From assembly GCA_905213895.1 (NCBI GenBank), contig CAJMKE010000021.1:1-32239 (forward strand): a DNA stretch of 32,239 nt, given 5' to 3'. The notes beneath the pieces were generated by a model. It had not been told where the DNA came from and did no database searches. It saw only the letters and a list, made by a program, of their open reading frames with translations. The DNA is from an uncultured Alistipes sp. Lineage in GTDB: Bacteria; Bacteroidota; Bacteroidia; Bacteroidales; Rikenellaceae. Positions 15,028 through 23,635 of this stretch are shown one piece after another; positions within the stretch are counted from its first letter, which is position 1; each line of letters opens with the position of its first letter. The translations under genes and the position numbers were made by a program.

Positions 15028-17631
15028 CTAATTCGCGAACGTCAGCGCACCGTCCTTCTCATCTATCGAAATTGGCTTCTCGCGGTTCACGTCGCCGGCA
15101 AGGATGCGTTTCGACAATTCGTTCACGACCTCGCGCTGGATAACGCGCTTCACCGGTCGCGCACCGAACATCGCATCGTAGCCCGCAGCCGCAATCCAGC
15201 GTTTCGCCGCCTCGCTGTAATCGAGCGATATGCCGTTGTGGGCAAGCATCTTGCGAATCGTGTTCATCTGCATGTCCACAATCTTCTCGATGTCGTGCTG
15301 CGTCAGCGGCTCAAACATCACTATCTCGTCGATACGGTTCAGGAACTCCGGTTTGAGTTGCTGTTTGAGCAGTTCTATCACGTCGCGCCGCGTGCGTTCG
15401 ACCGTCTCCGCTGACACCGTTCCGTCGGCTGCCGCATTCTTCGAGAAATTCTCCTGAATCAGCGACGAACCCATGTTCGATGTCATGATGATTATCGTAT
15501 TGCGGAAATCGACCGTGCGTCCCTTGTTGTCGGTCAGACGTCCGTCGTCCAGCACCTGCAACAGTATGTTGAACACGTCGGGATGCGCCTTCTCGATTTC
15601 GTCGAGCAGCACCACCGAATAGGGCTTGCGCCGCACCGCCTCGGTGAGTTGTCCGCCCTCGTCGTAGCCGACATATCCCGGAGGCGCACCGACCAGCCGC
15701 GATACGCTGTGGCGTTCCTGATACTCGCTCATGTCGATACGCGTCATCATATTCTCGTCGTTGAACAGGAATTCAGCCAACGCCTTCGCCAACTCGGTTT
15801 TGCCGACGCCAGTCGTGCCGAGGAATATGAACGAACCGATAGGCTTGCGAGGGTCGTTCAGCCCGGCGCGCGAGCGGCGCACGGCATCCGAAATCACCTC
15901 TATCGCACGCTGCTGTCCGACGACGCGTCTGTGCAGTTCGAGTTCCATGTTGAGCAGTTTCTCGCGCTCCGAAGCGAGCATACGCGTAACCGGAATGCCC
16001 GTCCATCGCGAAACGACCTCGGCGATGTCCTGCGAATCGACCTCCTCCTTAATCATCGAGCCGCCCGCGGTCGAGAGTTTCAACTCCTGCTTCAAGGCGT
16101 CGATTTGCTTCTGCGCCTCGACTATCTTGCCGTAGCGGATTTCAGCCACACGACCGTAGTCGCCCTGACGCTCCGCCTGCTGCGCCTCGATTTTCAGACG
16201 CTCTATCGAATCCTTGTTCTCCTGAATGCGTTTGAGTATGTCGCGCTCGCCCTGCCACTTGGCGCGCATCTCGGAATCCTTCGCTTTCAGGTCGTCTATC
16301 TCCTTGTCGAGCATCTCGATGCGCTCCTTGTCGTTCTCGCGGCGAATCGCCTCGCGCTCGATTTCGAGTTGGCGCACCTTGCGGTCGAGCGCGTCGATTT
16401 CCTCCGGCACGGAGTTCATCTCCAAACGCAGACGCGACGCCGCCTCATCCACGAGGTCGATAGCCTTGTCGGGCAGGAAACGCGACGTGATATAACGGTG
16501 CGAGAGTTCGACCGCAGCCACTATCGCTTCGTCCTTGATACGCACCTGATGGTGGTTTTCGTAACGCTCTTTCAGCCCTCGCAGAATCGAAATGGCATCC
16601 TCGGTCGTCGGCTCGTCCACCATCACTTTCTGGAAACGGCGTTCGAGAGCCTTGTCCTGCTCGAAATATTTCTGGAACTCGTCGAGCGTCGTCGCGCCTA
16701 TCGTGCGCAACTCTCCGCGGGCGAGCGCAGGTTTGAGGATGTTCGCGGCATCCATCGCGCCGTTCGACTTGCCCGCTCCGACGAGCGTGTGGATTTCGTC
16801 GATGAAAAGCAGTATCTCGCCGTCGCTGGCGATAACCTCCTGCACGACCCCTTTCAACCGCTCCTCGAACTCGCCCTGATACTTCGCACCCGCGATAAGC
16901 GCACCCATGTCGAGTGAATAGATGACCTTCGATTTCAGGTTCTCCGGCACGTCGCCGTCCACGATTCGGTGGGCGATGCCCTCGGCGATAGCCGTCTTGC
17001 CGACACCCGCCTCGCCGACCAGAATAGGATTGTTCTTGGTGCGGCGCGACAGAATCTGCAATACGCGCCGAATCTCCTCGTCGCGACCTATCACGGGGTC
17101 GAGTTTGCCCGCACGAGCCTGCTCGTTAAGGTTGATGGCGTATTTGCCCAGCGCGTCGAACTCCTGCGACGCGGTCTGCGAATCGACGGTCGCGCCCTTG
17201 CGGAACTGGCGTATCGCCTCGACGAGTTCCTTCTCGGTCGCTCCGCCGCGTTTGAGGATGTCGGCAGCCGCTCCGCGCTCCGCAACGAGGGCGAGCAGCA
17301 GATGCTCGACCGAAGCATACTTGTCGTTGAAAGTCTTGGTGAAATCGACCGCCCGCTGAATCACGCGCGAGGAGTCGTTCGAGAAGAACTGCTGTCCGTC
17401 GCCGCCCGACACCTTCGGGAGTTGTCCGACCGCATTCGCGACCTCCTGCCTCAACGAACGCACGTTCACGCCGACACGCCCCAGCAGGAATGCGCCGAGA
17501 GAATCGTCCTCGGCGACAATCGCACTCAGGATATGCAGCGGTTCGACATCCTGCTGCCCGTTGTCGCGGGCGAGGGTGAACGCGCTCTGCAACGCCTCCT
17601 GAGCCTTGATGGTTAATGAATTGATGTTCAT
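15028..17631 (-). CDS. clpB: ClpB disaggregase (AAA+ chaperone)
   Basis: 867 aa. Hexameric ATP-driven disaggregase that works with DnaK to rescue aggregated proteins in the cytosol. Order of parts: N domain (1 to about 145), first AAA+ with Walker A GEAGVGKT at 206-213 and the pore loop AGAKYQGEFE, coiled-coil M domain (about 400-530), second AAA+ with FLGTTGVGKTE and pore GYVGYDEGG, and the ClpB-type C-terminus. No IGF/IGL loop for ClpP binding is seen, which separates it from ClpA/ClpC. Length is normal. The 243-nt gap to divergent dnaX shows no TAnnTTTG box for clpB, so a heat-stress sigma or other signal may be used. Confidence 0.97.
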   Translation of the reverse strand: MNINSLTIKAQEALQSAFTLARDNGQQDVEPLHILSAIVAEDDSLGAFLLGRVGVNVRSLRQEVANAVGQLPKVSGGDGQQFFSNDSSRVIQRAVDFTKTFNDKYASVEHLLLALVAERGAAADILKRGGATEKELVEAIRQFRKGATVDSQTASQEFDALGKYAINLNEQARAGKLDPVIGRDEEIRRVLQILSRRTKNNPILVGEAGVGKTAIAEGIAHRIVDGDVPENLKSKVIYSLDMGALIAGAKYQGEFEERLKGVVQEVIASDGEILLFIDEIHTLVGAGKSNGAMDAANILKPALARGELRTIGATTLDEFQKYFEQDKALERRFQKVMVDEPTTEDAISILRGLKERYENHHQVRIKDEAIVAAVELSHRYITSRFLPDKAIDLVDEAASRLRLEMNSVPEEIDALDRKVRQLEIEREAIRRENDKERIEMLDKEIDDLKAKDSEMRAKWQGERDILKRIQENKDSIERLKIEAQQAERQGDYGRVAEIRYGKIVEAQKQIDALKQELKLSTAGGSMIKEEVDSQDIAEVVSRWTGIPVTRMLASEREKLLNMELELHRRVVGQQRAIEVISDAVRRSRAGLNDPRKPIGSFIFLGTTGVGKTELAKALAEFLFNDENMMTRIDMSEYQERHSVSRLVGAPPGYVGYDEGGQLTEAVRRKPYSVVLLDEIEKAHPDVFNILLQVLDDGRLTDNKGRTVDFRNTIIIMTSNMGSSLIQENFSKNAAADGTVSAETVERTRRDVIELLKQQLKPEFLNRIDEIVMFEPLTQHDIEKIVDMQMNTIRKMLAHNGISLDYSEAAKRWIAAAGYDAMFGARPVKRVIQREVVNELSKRILAGDVNREKPISIDEKDGALTFAN

Positions 17632-17874
17632 AGTCTATTTGTTTTTACGTTTTCTTTCCGTTTTTGCCGCCGCCCCTCACGCGGCGTCCGACCCGTAACC
17701 AATCAAAACCTTTGCCAATCGTCCGACCGCTGACGGATTGTCGCGTTTTGACAACTTTTGACACTCGGAAACTGACGGTTTTGCGACATAATGGCACAAA
17801 AATTCCGGACGGCATCCAAAACGGCGGAGGTTTGTTTCGCTTTTATCGAAAAATCGACTACCTTTGCAATGATT
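17632..17874. other. Divergent clpB / dnaX control region
   Basis: No gene. It contains a close direct repeat of TTTTGACA (17746-17763, in a stretch reading GTTTTGACAACTTTTGACAC) and a GC-rich inverted stretch near 17668-17690. Only the dnaX side has a recognisable Bacteroidota -7 box. Confidence 0.5.
17859..17866 (+). promoter_or_regulatory. -7 box (TACCTTTG) of dnaX
   Basis: TACCTTTG ends only 8 nt before the chosen dnaX ATG. TTTC at 17835-17838 lies 20 bp upstream as a weak -33. If used, the mRNA would be nearly leaderless. Confidence 0.5.
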
Positions 17875-19728
17875 ATGGAGAAGTTCGTAGTATCGGCACG
17901 AAAATACCGTCCGGCGACATTCGCAAGCGTCGTCGGGCAGAAGCACATCACCTCGACGCTGAAAAATGCAATCGAGCGCGACCAGTTGGCTCACGCCTAT
18001 CTGTTTTGCGGACCGCGCGGAGTAGGCAAGACCACCTGCGCCCGCATATTCGCCAAGGCAATCAACTGTCTGCACCCCGTCGGTGCGGAGGCGTGCAACG
18101 AGTGCGACTCGTGCCGCTCGTTCAACGAAGGACGCTCGCTCAACATCCACGAACTCGACGCCGCGTCGAACAACTCCGTCGAGGACATACGCAACCTGAT
18201 AGAGCAGGTGCGCGTGATTCCGCAAATCGGCAAATACTCGGTCTTCATCATCGACGAGGTTCACATGCTCTCGCAGGCGGCGTTCAACGCCTTTCTGAAA
18301 ACGCTCGAAGAGCCGCCGCAGCACGCGATTTTCATCCTCGCGACGACCGAGAAACACAAAATCATACCGACGATTCTGTCGCGCTGCCAGATATACGACT
18401 TCAACCGCATCCGCGTCGAGGATGCCGTAGAGTATCTCAAATACATCGCCACCAACGAGGGTGTGGCGGCGGACGAAGAGTCGCTCAACCTTATCGCCCA
18501 GAAGGCGGACGGAGGTATGCGCGACGCGCTGTCGATGTTCGACAAGGCGGTTTCGTTCTGCGGCACGACGCTCGACTACCGTTCGGTCGCCCAGACGCTC
18601 AACGTCCTCGACTACGACACCTACTTCCGCTTCACCGACCTGCTCTTGCAGGGCGATTACGTCAATGCACTGCTCGAATTCGACGCCGTACTCGGCAAGG
18701 GATTCTCGGGGCAGACATTCATGGCGGGCATGAACAAGCATCTGCGCGACCTGCTCGTCGCCAAAGGTCCAGCCGTATCGCTTATCGAATTCACGGGAAC
18801 GCTGATGGAGCGATACCGCTCCCAGGCGGAGCGTTGCGACATCAACTTTCTGTTCGGGGCGATATCTCTGCTCTCGGATGCCGACGGGCGCATACGCACG
18901 GCATCCAACCAGCGTCTGCTCGTCGAACTCACACTGATGAAGATAGCCGCACTCGGTCAAAAAAAAAATAGCGGACTGAACCTCGCAGCCGAGCCGTCGT
19001 ACCCGCTGCCCGACATCTCGGGCAACGCCCGACCGCAGCAACCTGCGCAGAATCAAGCCGCTGCGGCTGTGTCAAAAGTTGACACAACGCAAAGTACCGC
19101 ACCTGCACAGCAGCCCGCATCGGGCGTGCAGCCTCAACCGCAGGCACCGCAACAACCACAGCCGATACGGCAACAGCTCGTTCAGCCTGCGCCGACACCC
19201 GCTCCGCAAGCCGCAGCACCGCAGCATCCTGCACCCGCTCCCCAGCCGGCATCACGTCCGGCACCGACCGGCGGCAGTGCGTCGCTGCTCCCCGGAGGTT
19301 CGCTGGCATCGCTGCTCGACCGCGTGTCGAACAGCGACATGACGGATGCCGCGACGGGCGAAGTCAAGGTAGACCCGCGCAGCGAAGAGAAACTCGCGGC
19401 GGCGAAAGACGAGATTGTGAAGCGGACGTGCGAACTGCGACCGCGATTCATCGTGGCGTTCGAGAAAATCGCATTCGAGGGCAACAGGATAAAACTGACT
19501 GTGCCTACTCAGGCGTTGAAAGACGAACTCAACATGGCGCGCACCGAGATACTCGACACGATAGCGTCGGTTGCGGGAGTGGAAGGCGCGCTGGAACTGG
19601 ATATAGAGGTGCGCGAAGTCAGGATGCACCTGCGCCCCGTAAGGCTCGAAGACCGGTTGCGTCATATAGAGAGCCGCACGCCGATGTTCGAGGATTTGAA
19701 AAAGGCTCTCGACCTCGACGTGGAATAA
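17875..19728 (+). CDS. dnaX: DNA polymerase III tau (and possibly gamma) subunit
   Basis: 617 aa. ATPase subunit of the clamp loader. Walker A GPRGVGKT at 46-53, zinc Cys 65, 74, 77 and 80, Walker B/DEVH at 127-130 and sensor LSRCQ. The core ends near residue 365. A linker of about 90 residues, very rich in Pro, Gln and Ala, follows, then a C-terminal tau-specific domain. I start at MEKFVVSARKYRP, the usual family beginning; Met 17869 is two codons up and the open frame runs 28 codons further, across the promoter box. At 18959-18968 ten A in a row are read as Q-K-K-N right after the core. A -1 shift gives TAG at once, a +1 shift gives TGA three codons later; either makes a gamma-like protein. 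Confidence 0.95.
   Translation: MEKFVVSARKYRPATFASVVGQKHITSTLKNAIERDQLAHAYLFCGPRGVGKTTCARIFAKAINCLHPVGAEACNECDSCRSFNEGRSLNIHELDAASNNSVEDIRNLIEQVRVIPQIGKYSVFIIDEVHMLSQAAFNAFLKTLEEPPQHAIFILATTEKHKIIPTILSRCQIYDFNRIRVEDAVEYLKYIATNEGVAADEESLNLIAQKADGGMRDALSMFDKAVSFCGTTLDYRSVAQTLNVLDYDTYFRFTDLLLQGDYVNALLEFDAVLGKGFSGQTFMAGMNKHLRDLLVAKGPAVSLIEFTGTLMERYRSQAERCDINFLFGAISLLSDADGRIRTASNQRLLVELTLMKIAALGQKKNSGLNLAAEPSYPLPDISGNARPQQPAQNQAAAAVSKVDTTQSTAPAQQPASGVQPQPQAPQQPQPIRQQLVQPAPTPAPQAAAPQHPAPAPQPASRPAPTGGSASLLPGGSLASLLDRVSNSDMTDAATGEVKVDPRSEEKLAAAKDEIVKRTCELRPRFIVAFEKIAFEGNRIKLTVPTQALKDELNMARTEILDTIASVAGVEGALELDIEVREVRMHLRPVRLEDRLRHIESRTPMFEDLKKALDLDVE
18958..18971 (+). promoter_or_regulatory. A10 slippage site in dnaX, possible gamma-form switch
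   Basis: CAA AAA AAA AAT AGC in the tau frame (residues 362-366). One added A, or a -1 ribosomal shift, gives ...AAA TAG: stop after residue 365. One lost A gives ATA GCG GAC TGA. It sits at the border of the ATPase/collar core and the tau-only part. Known relatives are the A-rich shift site of E. coli dnaX and the A9 transcription-slippage site of Thermus dnaX; use here is inferred. Confidence 0.55.
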
Positions 19729-19743
19729 GGACCGTTGCAATAA

Positions 19744-19803
19744 CGTCATGTTGAGCAGAGCGAAACATCTGTCATAAGATTCTTCGCTGCGCTCAGAATG
19801 ACG
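19744..19803. repeat. REP-like inverted repeat between dnaX and tyrS
   Basis: CGTCATGTTGAGC at 19744-19756 and GCTCAGAATGACG at 19791-19803 pair over 11 of 13 positions, with GAAACATCT and AGATTCTTC inside also nearly complementary. It looks like the widespread GTCATTCTGAGC...AGCGAAGAATCT type of bacterial intergenic palindrome. The 3' part AGAATGACGG recurs a few bases later. Confidence 0.65.
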
Positions 19804-19861
19804 AAGCATGAGAATGACGGTTATTATTATTGATTAAAATTAGGAAAACGAAAAATAGAAA

Positions 19862-21160
19862 ATGGCAAGAAAGAATTTTGTTGAAGAACTGAAATGGCGC
19901 GGCATGATACACACCATCATGCCGGGTGCAGAGGAGCAGTTGCAGAAAGAGATGACGACGGCTTATCTGGGCATCGACCCGACAGCCGATTCGCTGCACA
20001 TAGGACACCTCGTGGGAGTGATGATACTCAAACACCTGCAAATGTGCGGACACCGCCCTATCGCCCTCGTCGGCGGCGCGACGGGCATGATTGGCGACCC
20101 GAGCGGCAAGTCGCAGGAGCGCAACCTGCTCGACGAGGCGGCATTGCGCCACAATCAGGAGGCTATAAAGCGTCAGTTGGCGAAACTGATAGATTTCGAC
20201 TCCGACGCGGAGAACGCCGCAGTCATGGTGAACAACTACGACTGGATGAAGGACTATCTGTTCCTCGACTTCGCGCGCGACATCGGCAAACTGATAACCG
20301 TCAATTACATGATGGCGAAAGAGTCGGTCAAGAAGCGTTTCAACGGCGAGGGCGACGGAATGTCGTTCACAGAGTTCACCTACCAGTTGTTGCAGGGCTA
20401 CGACTTCCTGCACCTCTACCGGACGATGAACTGCAAGGTTCAGTTGGGCGGCGCAGACCAGTGGGGCAACATCACGACGGGAACGGAACTCATCCGACGC
20501 AAGTTGGGTGCCGACGCCGAGGCGTTCGCAATCACATGCCCGCTTATCACCAAAGCCGACGGCACGAAATTCGGCAAGACCGAGAGCGGCAACGTATGGC
20601 TCGACCCGCGCTACACATCGCCCTACAAATTCTACCAGTTCTGGCTGAACGTCAGCGACGAGGACGCAAAACGCTACATCAAGATATTCACGCTGCTCGA
20701 CCGCGAGACAATCGAGACGCTGACTGCCGAACACGATGCGGCACCGCATTTGCGCATACTCCAAAAACGACTGGCGAAGGAAATCACCACGATGATTCAC
20801 TCCGCCGAGGAGTACGAAAAGGCGGTCGAGGCATCGAACATCCTCTTCGGGCAGGCTACTTCCGAGGCTCTGCACCGTCTGGACGAACAGACGCTGTTGC
20901 AGGTATTCGACGGAGTGCCGCAGTTCAACATCGCCGCATCGGACCTCGGAGTTCCGTTCATCGACCTGTGCGCCGAGAAGACGCGGATTTTCCCGTCGAA
21001 AGGCGAGTGCCGCAAGATGGTTCAGGGAGGCGGAGTGTCGCTCAACAAGGAGAAGGTTGCCGACCCGCAGCGCGCGGTAACCGCCGATGACCTTATCGCC
21101 GGCAAATATCTGCTCGTGCAGAAGGGCAAGAAGAACTACTATCTCGTAACAGTCGGATAA
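19862..21160 (+). CDS. tyrS: Tyrosyl-tRNA synthetase
   Basis: 432 aa. Charges tRNA-Tyr. Class Ic catalytic domain with HIGH at 46-49 (SLHIGHLVG), ALVGGATGMIGDPSGK, the tyrosine pocket YQLLQGYDFLHLY and QLGGADQWGNI, and a KMSKS-type loop reading KFGKTES. A C-terminal S4 RNA-binding domain covers about the last 75 residues (VQGGGVSLNKEKV). The start codon follows an A-rich leader. Its TAA overlaps the folB ATG by one base, so the two are cotranscribed. Confidence 0.97.
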   Translation: MARKNFVEELKWRGMIHTIMPGAEEQLQKEMTTAYLGIDPTADSLHIGHLVGVMILKHLQMCGHRPIALVGGATGMIGDPSGKSQERNLLDEAALRHNQEAIKRQLAKLIDFDSDAENAAVMVNNYDWMKDYLFLDFARDIGKLITVNYMMAKESVKKRFNGEGDGMSFTEFTYQLLQGYDFLHLYRTMNCKVQLGGADQWGNITTGTELIRRKLGADAEAFAITCPLITKADGTKFGKTESGNVWLDPRYTSPYKFYQFWLNVSDEDAKRYIKIFTLLDRETIETLTAEHDAAPHLRILQKRLAKEITTMIHSAEEYEKAVEASNILFGQATSEALHRLDEQTLLQVFDGVPQFNIAASDLGVPFIDLCAEKTRIFPSKGECRKMVQGGGVSLNKEKVADPQRAVTADDLIAGKYLLVQKGKKNYYLVTVG

Positions 21161-21534
21161 TGTCGGACGCACGTCTTTACACGATAGAGTTGGAGGGCAT
21201 GGATTTCCATGCCTTTCACGGTTGTTACGACCTCGAACAGCGGACGGGCTGTCATTTCGAGGTCGGATTGCGGCTGACGGTCGCTCTCGGCGAGGTTGCG
21301 GAGAGAGACAGTGTCGAATGCGCGGTCAATTATCTGACAGTATATGAGGTCGTCCGCGAGCAGATGCAAAGGACGCAGCGGACGATAGAGCGCGTGGCGC
21401 AGAACATCATCGACGCTCTCGGCGAGCGGTTTCCGCAAATCGAGGGCGCAGAGTGCCGCGTAAGCAAAATTGCCCCTCCTCTCGGCGGCAAGGTCGCGAG
21501 AGTGAGCGTTACACTGACGCGGAACGGGGATTAG
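21160..21534 (+). CDS. folB: Dihydroneopterin aldolase
   Basis: 124 aa. Folate pathway enzyme that turns 7,8-dihydroneopterin into 6-hydroxymethyl-dihydropterin and glycolaldehyde. The family start IELEGMDFHAFHGCYDLEQRTGCHFEV and the late IAPPLGGKVARVSVTLTR, with the catalytic lysine, are both present. Size is standard. The ATG overlaps the tyrS stop (TAATG). The stop codon runs straight into G-rich sequence (GGGGATTAGGGGGATTTTAGGGG) like the C-rich repeats elsewhere, then a 9-bp array. Other folate genes are not nearby. Confidence 0.92.
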   Translation: MSDARLYTIELEGMDFHAFHGCYDLEQRTGCHFEVGLRLTVALGEVAERDSVECAVNYLTVYEVVREQMQRTQRTIERVAQNIIDALGERFPQIEGAECRVSKIAPPLGGKVARVSVTLTRNGD

Positions 21535-21543
21535 GGGGATTTT

Positions 21544-21592
21544 AGGGGCTTTAAGGTCGTTAAAGTCTTTAAGGTCCTTAAAGTCCTTAAAG
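21544..21592. repeat. 9-bp TTAA-unit array 6 (palindromic)
   Basis: Five units after folB. CTTTAAGGTCCTTAAAG at 21567-21583 is a perfect 17-nt palindrome and occurs again at 26985-27001. The related CTTTAAGGACCTTAAAG is at 29205-29221. Confidence 0.88.
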
Positions 21593-21629
21593 AGGCTTCG
21601 GCAAAGGCAAAATAAATTTGGAAAACAAG

Positions 21630-21669
21630 TCCCCCGCACAGGCGGGGGATTTAGGGGGTGGGTAACACG
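21630..21669 (-). repeat. 40-bp GC-hairpin interspersed repeat, copy 3 (inverted)
   Basis: Exact reverse complement of 1-40 and 121-160. It lies between array 6 and the fumarase promoters, over 21 kb from the other two copies. The lack of any mismatch suggests recent spread or gene conversion. Confidence 0.88.
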
Positions 21670-21699
21670 AATAAAAAGCAAAATCATTTTTTGATTTTG

Positions 21700-21719
21700 C
21701 TCGCTAATTCGTATCTTTG
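21700..21719 (+). promoter_or_regulatory. Upstream promoter-like duplicate before fumarase
   Basis: CTCGCTAATTCGTATCTTTG, identical to 21773-21792. It ends in the -7 box TATCTTTG (21712-21719), and TTTG at 21690-21693 lies 18 bp before the box. It may be a second start site or a decayed duplicate. Confidence 0.45.
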
Positions 21720-21760
21720 GCTTCGCCTTAGATACTCCCGCTCGGCAATGCCCAAATAAA

Positions 21761-21792
21761 TTTGGCATTGCCCTCGCTAATTCGTATCTTTG
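21761..21792 (+). promoter_or_regulatory. Bacteroidota promoter of the fumarase gene
   Basis: TTTG (21761-21764), 20 bp, TATCTTTG (21785-21792). It gives a leader of about 42 nt to ATG 21840 and rules out the upstream in-frame ATG at 21762, which lies inside the promoter. Confidence 0.75.
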
Positions 21793-21839
21793 CAATATTG
21801 CAAATTATAAAGAACAGAAACAATATAAAACTGAAAACT

Positions 21840-23453
21840 ATGAGCGAATTCATCTATCAGGAACCGCTGCCAATCGAGCGCGACACGACCGAATACCGTC
21901 TGCTGACGAAAGATTACGTGAAAGTCGTCGAGTGCGACGGTCGCAAGATTCTTAAAATCGACCCGAAGGGACTGGAACTCCTCTCCAAGGAGGCTTACAC
22001 CGACGTATCGTTCTATCTGCGTTCGGCGCACTTGCAGAAGTTGAACAACATTCTGGGCGACCCCGAAGCGACCGACAACGACAAGTTCGTGGCATACACG
22101 ATGCTCATGAACTCGTGCGTCGCCGCCGAAGGCGAACTGCCGACATGTCAGGACACGGGTACGGCAATCTGCGTCGCACACAAGGGCGAGGACGTGTATA
22201 CGGGTGCCGACGATGCGCAGCACATCGCACGCGGCGTCTACGAAACGTACAAGGAGCGCAACCTGCGCTACTCGCAGGTAGTGCCTATCACGATGACCGA
22301 CGAACACAACTCGGGAACCAACCTGCCTGCGCAAATCGACATCCACGGCGGAAAACCGGGTATGGAGTACGAATTCCTCTTCATCACCAAGGGCGGCGGC
22401 TCGGCTAACAAGACGTTCCTCTACCAGCAGACCAAGGCTCTGCTCAACGAGGAGTCGCTCGTGAAGTTCTTCAAGGAGCATATCAAAGACCTCGGCACGT
22501 CGGCTTGTCCGCCATACCACCTGGCTGTCTGCATCGGCGGAACGTCTGCCGAGATGTGTCTCGCGACCGTGAAGAAGGCTTCGGCGGGCTATCTCGACGA
22601 ACTCCCTACATCGGGCAACGAGGGCGGACGCTGCTTCCGCGACCTCGAATGGGAGGAGAAGATACAGAAAATCTGTCAGGAGATGGGTATCGGCGCGCAG
22701 TTCGGCGGCAAATACCTCGTTCACGACGTCCGCGTCATCCGCGCTCCGCGCCATGCGGCATCGTGTCCTGTGGCAATCGGCGTAAGTTGCTCCGCCGACC
22801 GCAACATCAAGGCGAAGATTACGCCTGACGGAATCTTCCTCGAACAACTGGAAAAGAATCCGTCGAAATTCCTGCCGAAAGAGGCTCCGGCAATGTCGCC
22901 GGCAGTGGACATCGACCTCGACGAGGGAATGGACAAGGTTCGCGAGATTCTGACCAAATATCCTATCAAGACGCGTCTGAACCTCAAAGGCACGCTCATC
23001 GTGGCGCGCGACATCGCACACGCCCGCATCAAGCAGATGCTCGACGAGGGCAAGCCGATGCCGGAATACTTCAAGAAGCACCCTATCTACTATGCCGGTC
23101 CTGCCAAGACGCCTAACGGCATGGCTTCGGGTTCGTTCGGACCTACGACCGCAGGACGTATGGACCCTTACGTAGACCTGTTCCAGAAGAACGGAGGTTC
23201 GCTCGTCATGGTGGCGAAAGGCAACCGCTCCAAGGCTGTTACCGACGCATGCAAGGCAAACGGCGGCTTCTATCTCGGCTCCATCGGAGGTCCTGCGGCA
23301 ATCCTCGCCAAGAACTCGATAAAGAGCGTCGAAGTGGTCGATTTCCCTGAACTCGGCATGGAGGCTGTCCGCAAGATTTACGTCGAGAACTTCCCTGCGT
23401 TCATAATCGTGGACGACAAGGGCAACGATTTCTTCGCGGCGTTCCAGCACTAA
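21840..23453 (+). CDS. fum: Class I (iron-sulfur) fumarate hydratase
   Basis: 537 aa. Oxygen-sensitive [4Fe-4S] enzyme that interconverts fumarate and malate. In anaerobic Bacteroidota it usually runs towards fumarate for fumarate respiration. The three cluster cysteines are Cys103 (TCQDTGTA), Cys223 (SACPPYH) and Cys317 (VSCSADR), spaced as in E. coli FumA. The alpha and beta parts are fused in one chain, as in FumA/FumB; the beta part has YYAGPAKTPNGMASGSFGPTTAGRMD. Own promoter; followed by array 7. Start chosen after the promoter; length is then normal. Confidence 0.95.
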   Translation: MSEFIYQEPLPIERDTTEYRLLTKDYVKVVECDGRKILKIDPKGLELLSKEAYTDVSFYLRSAHLQKLNNILGDPEATDNDKFVAYTMLMNSCVAAEGELPTCQDTGTAICVAHKGEDVYTGADDAQHIARGVYETYKERNLRYSQVVPITMTDEHNSGTNLPAQIDIHGGKPGMEYEFLFITKGGGSANKTFLYQQTKALLNEESLVKFFKEHIKDLGTSACPPYHLAVCIGGTSAEMCLATVKKASAGYLDELPTSGNEGGRCFRDLEWEEKIQKICQEMGIGAQFGGKYLVHDVRVIRAPRHAASCPVAIGVSCSADRNIKAKITPDGIFLEQLEKNPSKFLPKEAPAMSPAVDIDLDEGMDKVREILTKYPIKTRLNLKGTLIVARDIAHARIKQMLDEGKPMPEYFKKHPIYYAGPAKTPNGMASGSFGPTTAGRMDPYVDLFQKNGGSLVMVAKGNRSKAVTDACKANGGFYLGSIGGPAAILAKNSIKSVEVVDFPELGMEAVRKIYVENFPAFIIVDDKGNDFFAAFQH

Positions 23454-23480
23454 ACCGACATTCGGCAAAGGGCTTATACG

Positions 23481-23520
23481 GCTTAACGACCTTAAAGACT
23501 TCAACGACTTTAAGGTCGTT
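23481..23520. repeat. 9-bp TTAA-unit array 7 (inverted)
   Basis: AACGACCTTAAAG (23485-23497) and CTTTAAGGTCGTT (23508-23520) form a perfect 13-bp stem around a 10-nt loop. It starts 28 nt after the fumarase stop and is the only terminator-like structure close to that stop; a GC-rich stem near 23543-23562 is weaker. Confidence 0.85.
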
Positions 23521-23635
23521 GGTCGTAAGAGCGGGCAAAATTCCGCGGTTCGTCAGCCGCGCACAGTTTTTGCCGCAATAAAGACGACGGTCGCAACGTT
23601 ATATTCGACCGAACGGAAATCTACCGGTTTTACAG

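Larger units (their letters stand above)
21535..21839. other. folB-fumarase intergenic region
   Basis: 305 nt without a gene. From left to right: G-rich stretch, 9-bp array 6, the inverted copy of the 40-bp repeat, and two promoter-like segments that share an exact 20-bp sequence. The second promoter is about 40 nt before the fumarase ATG. Confidence 0.75.

Noticed and set aside
17632..17874. Bacteroidota promoter box for clpB
   Set aside because: No TAnnTTTG match is present on the minus strand in this gap; only the dnaX side has one.
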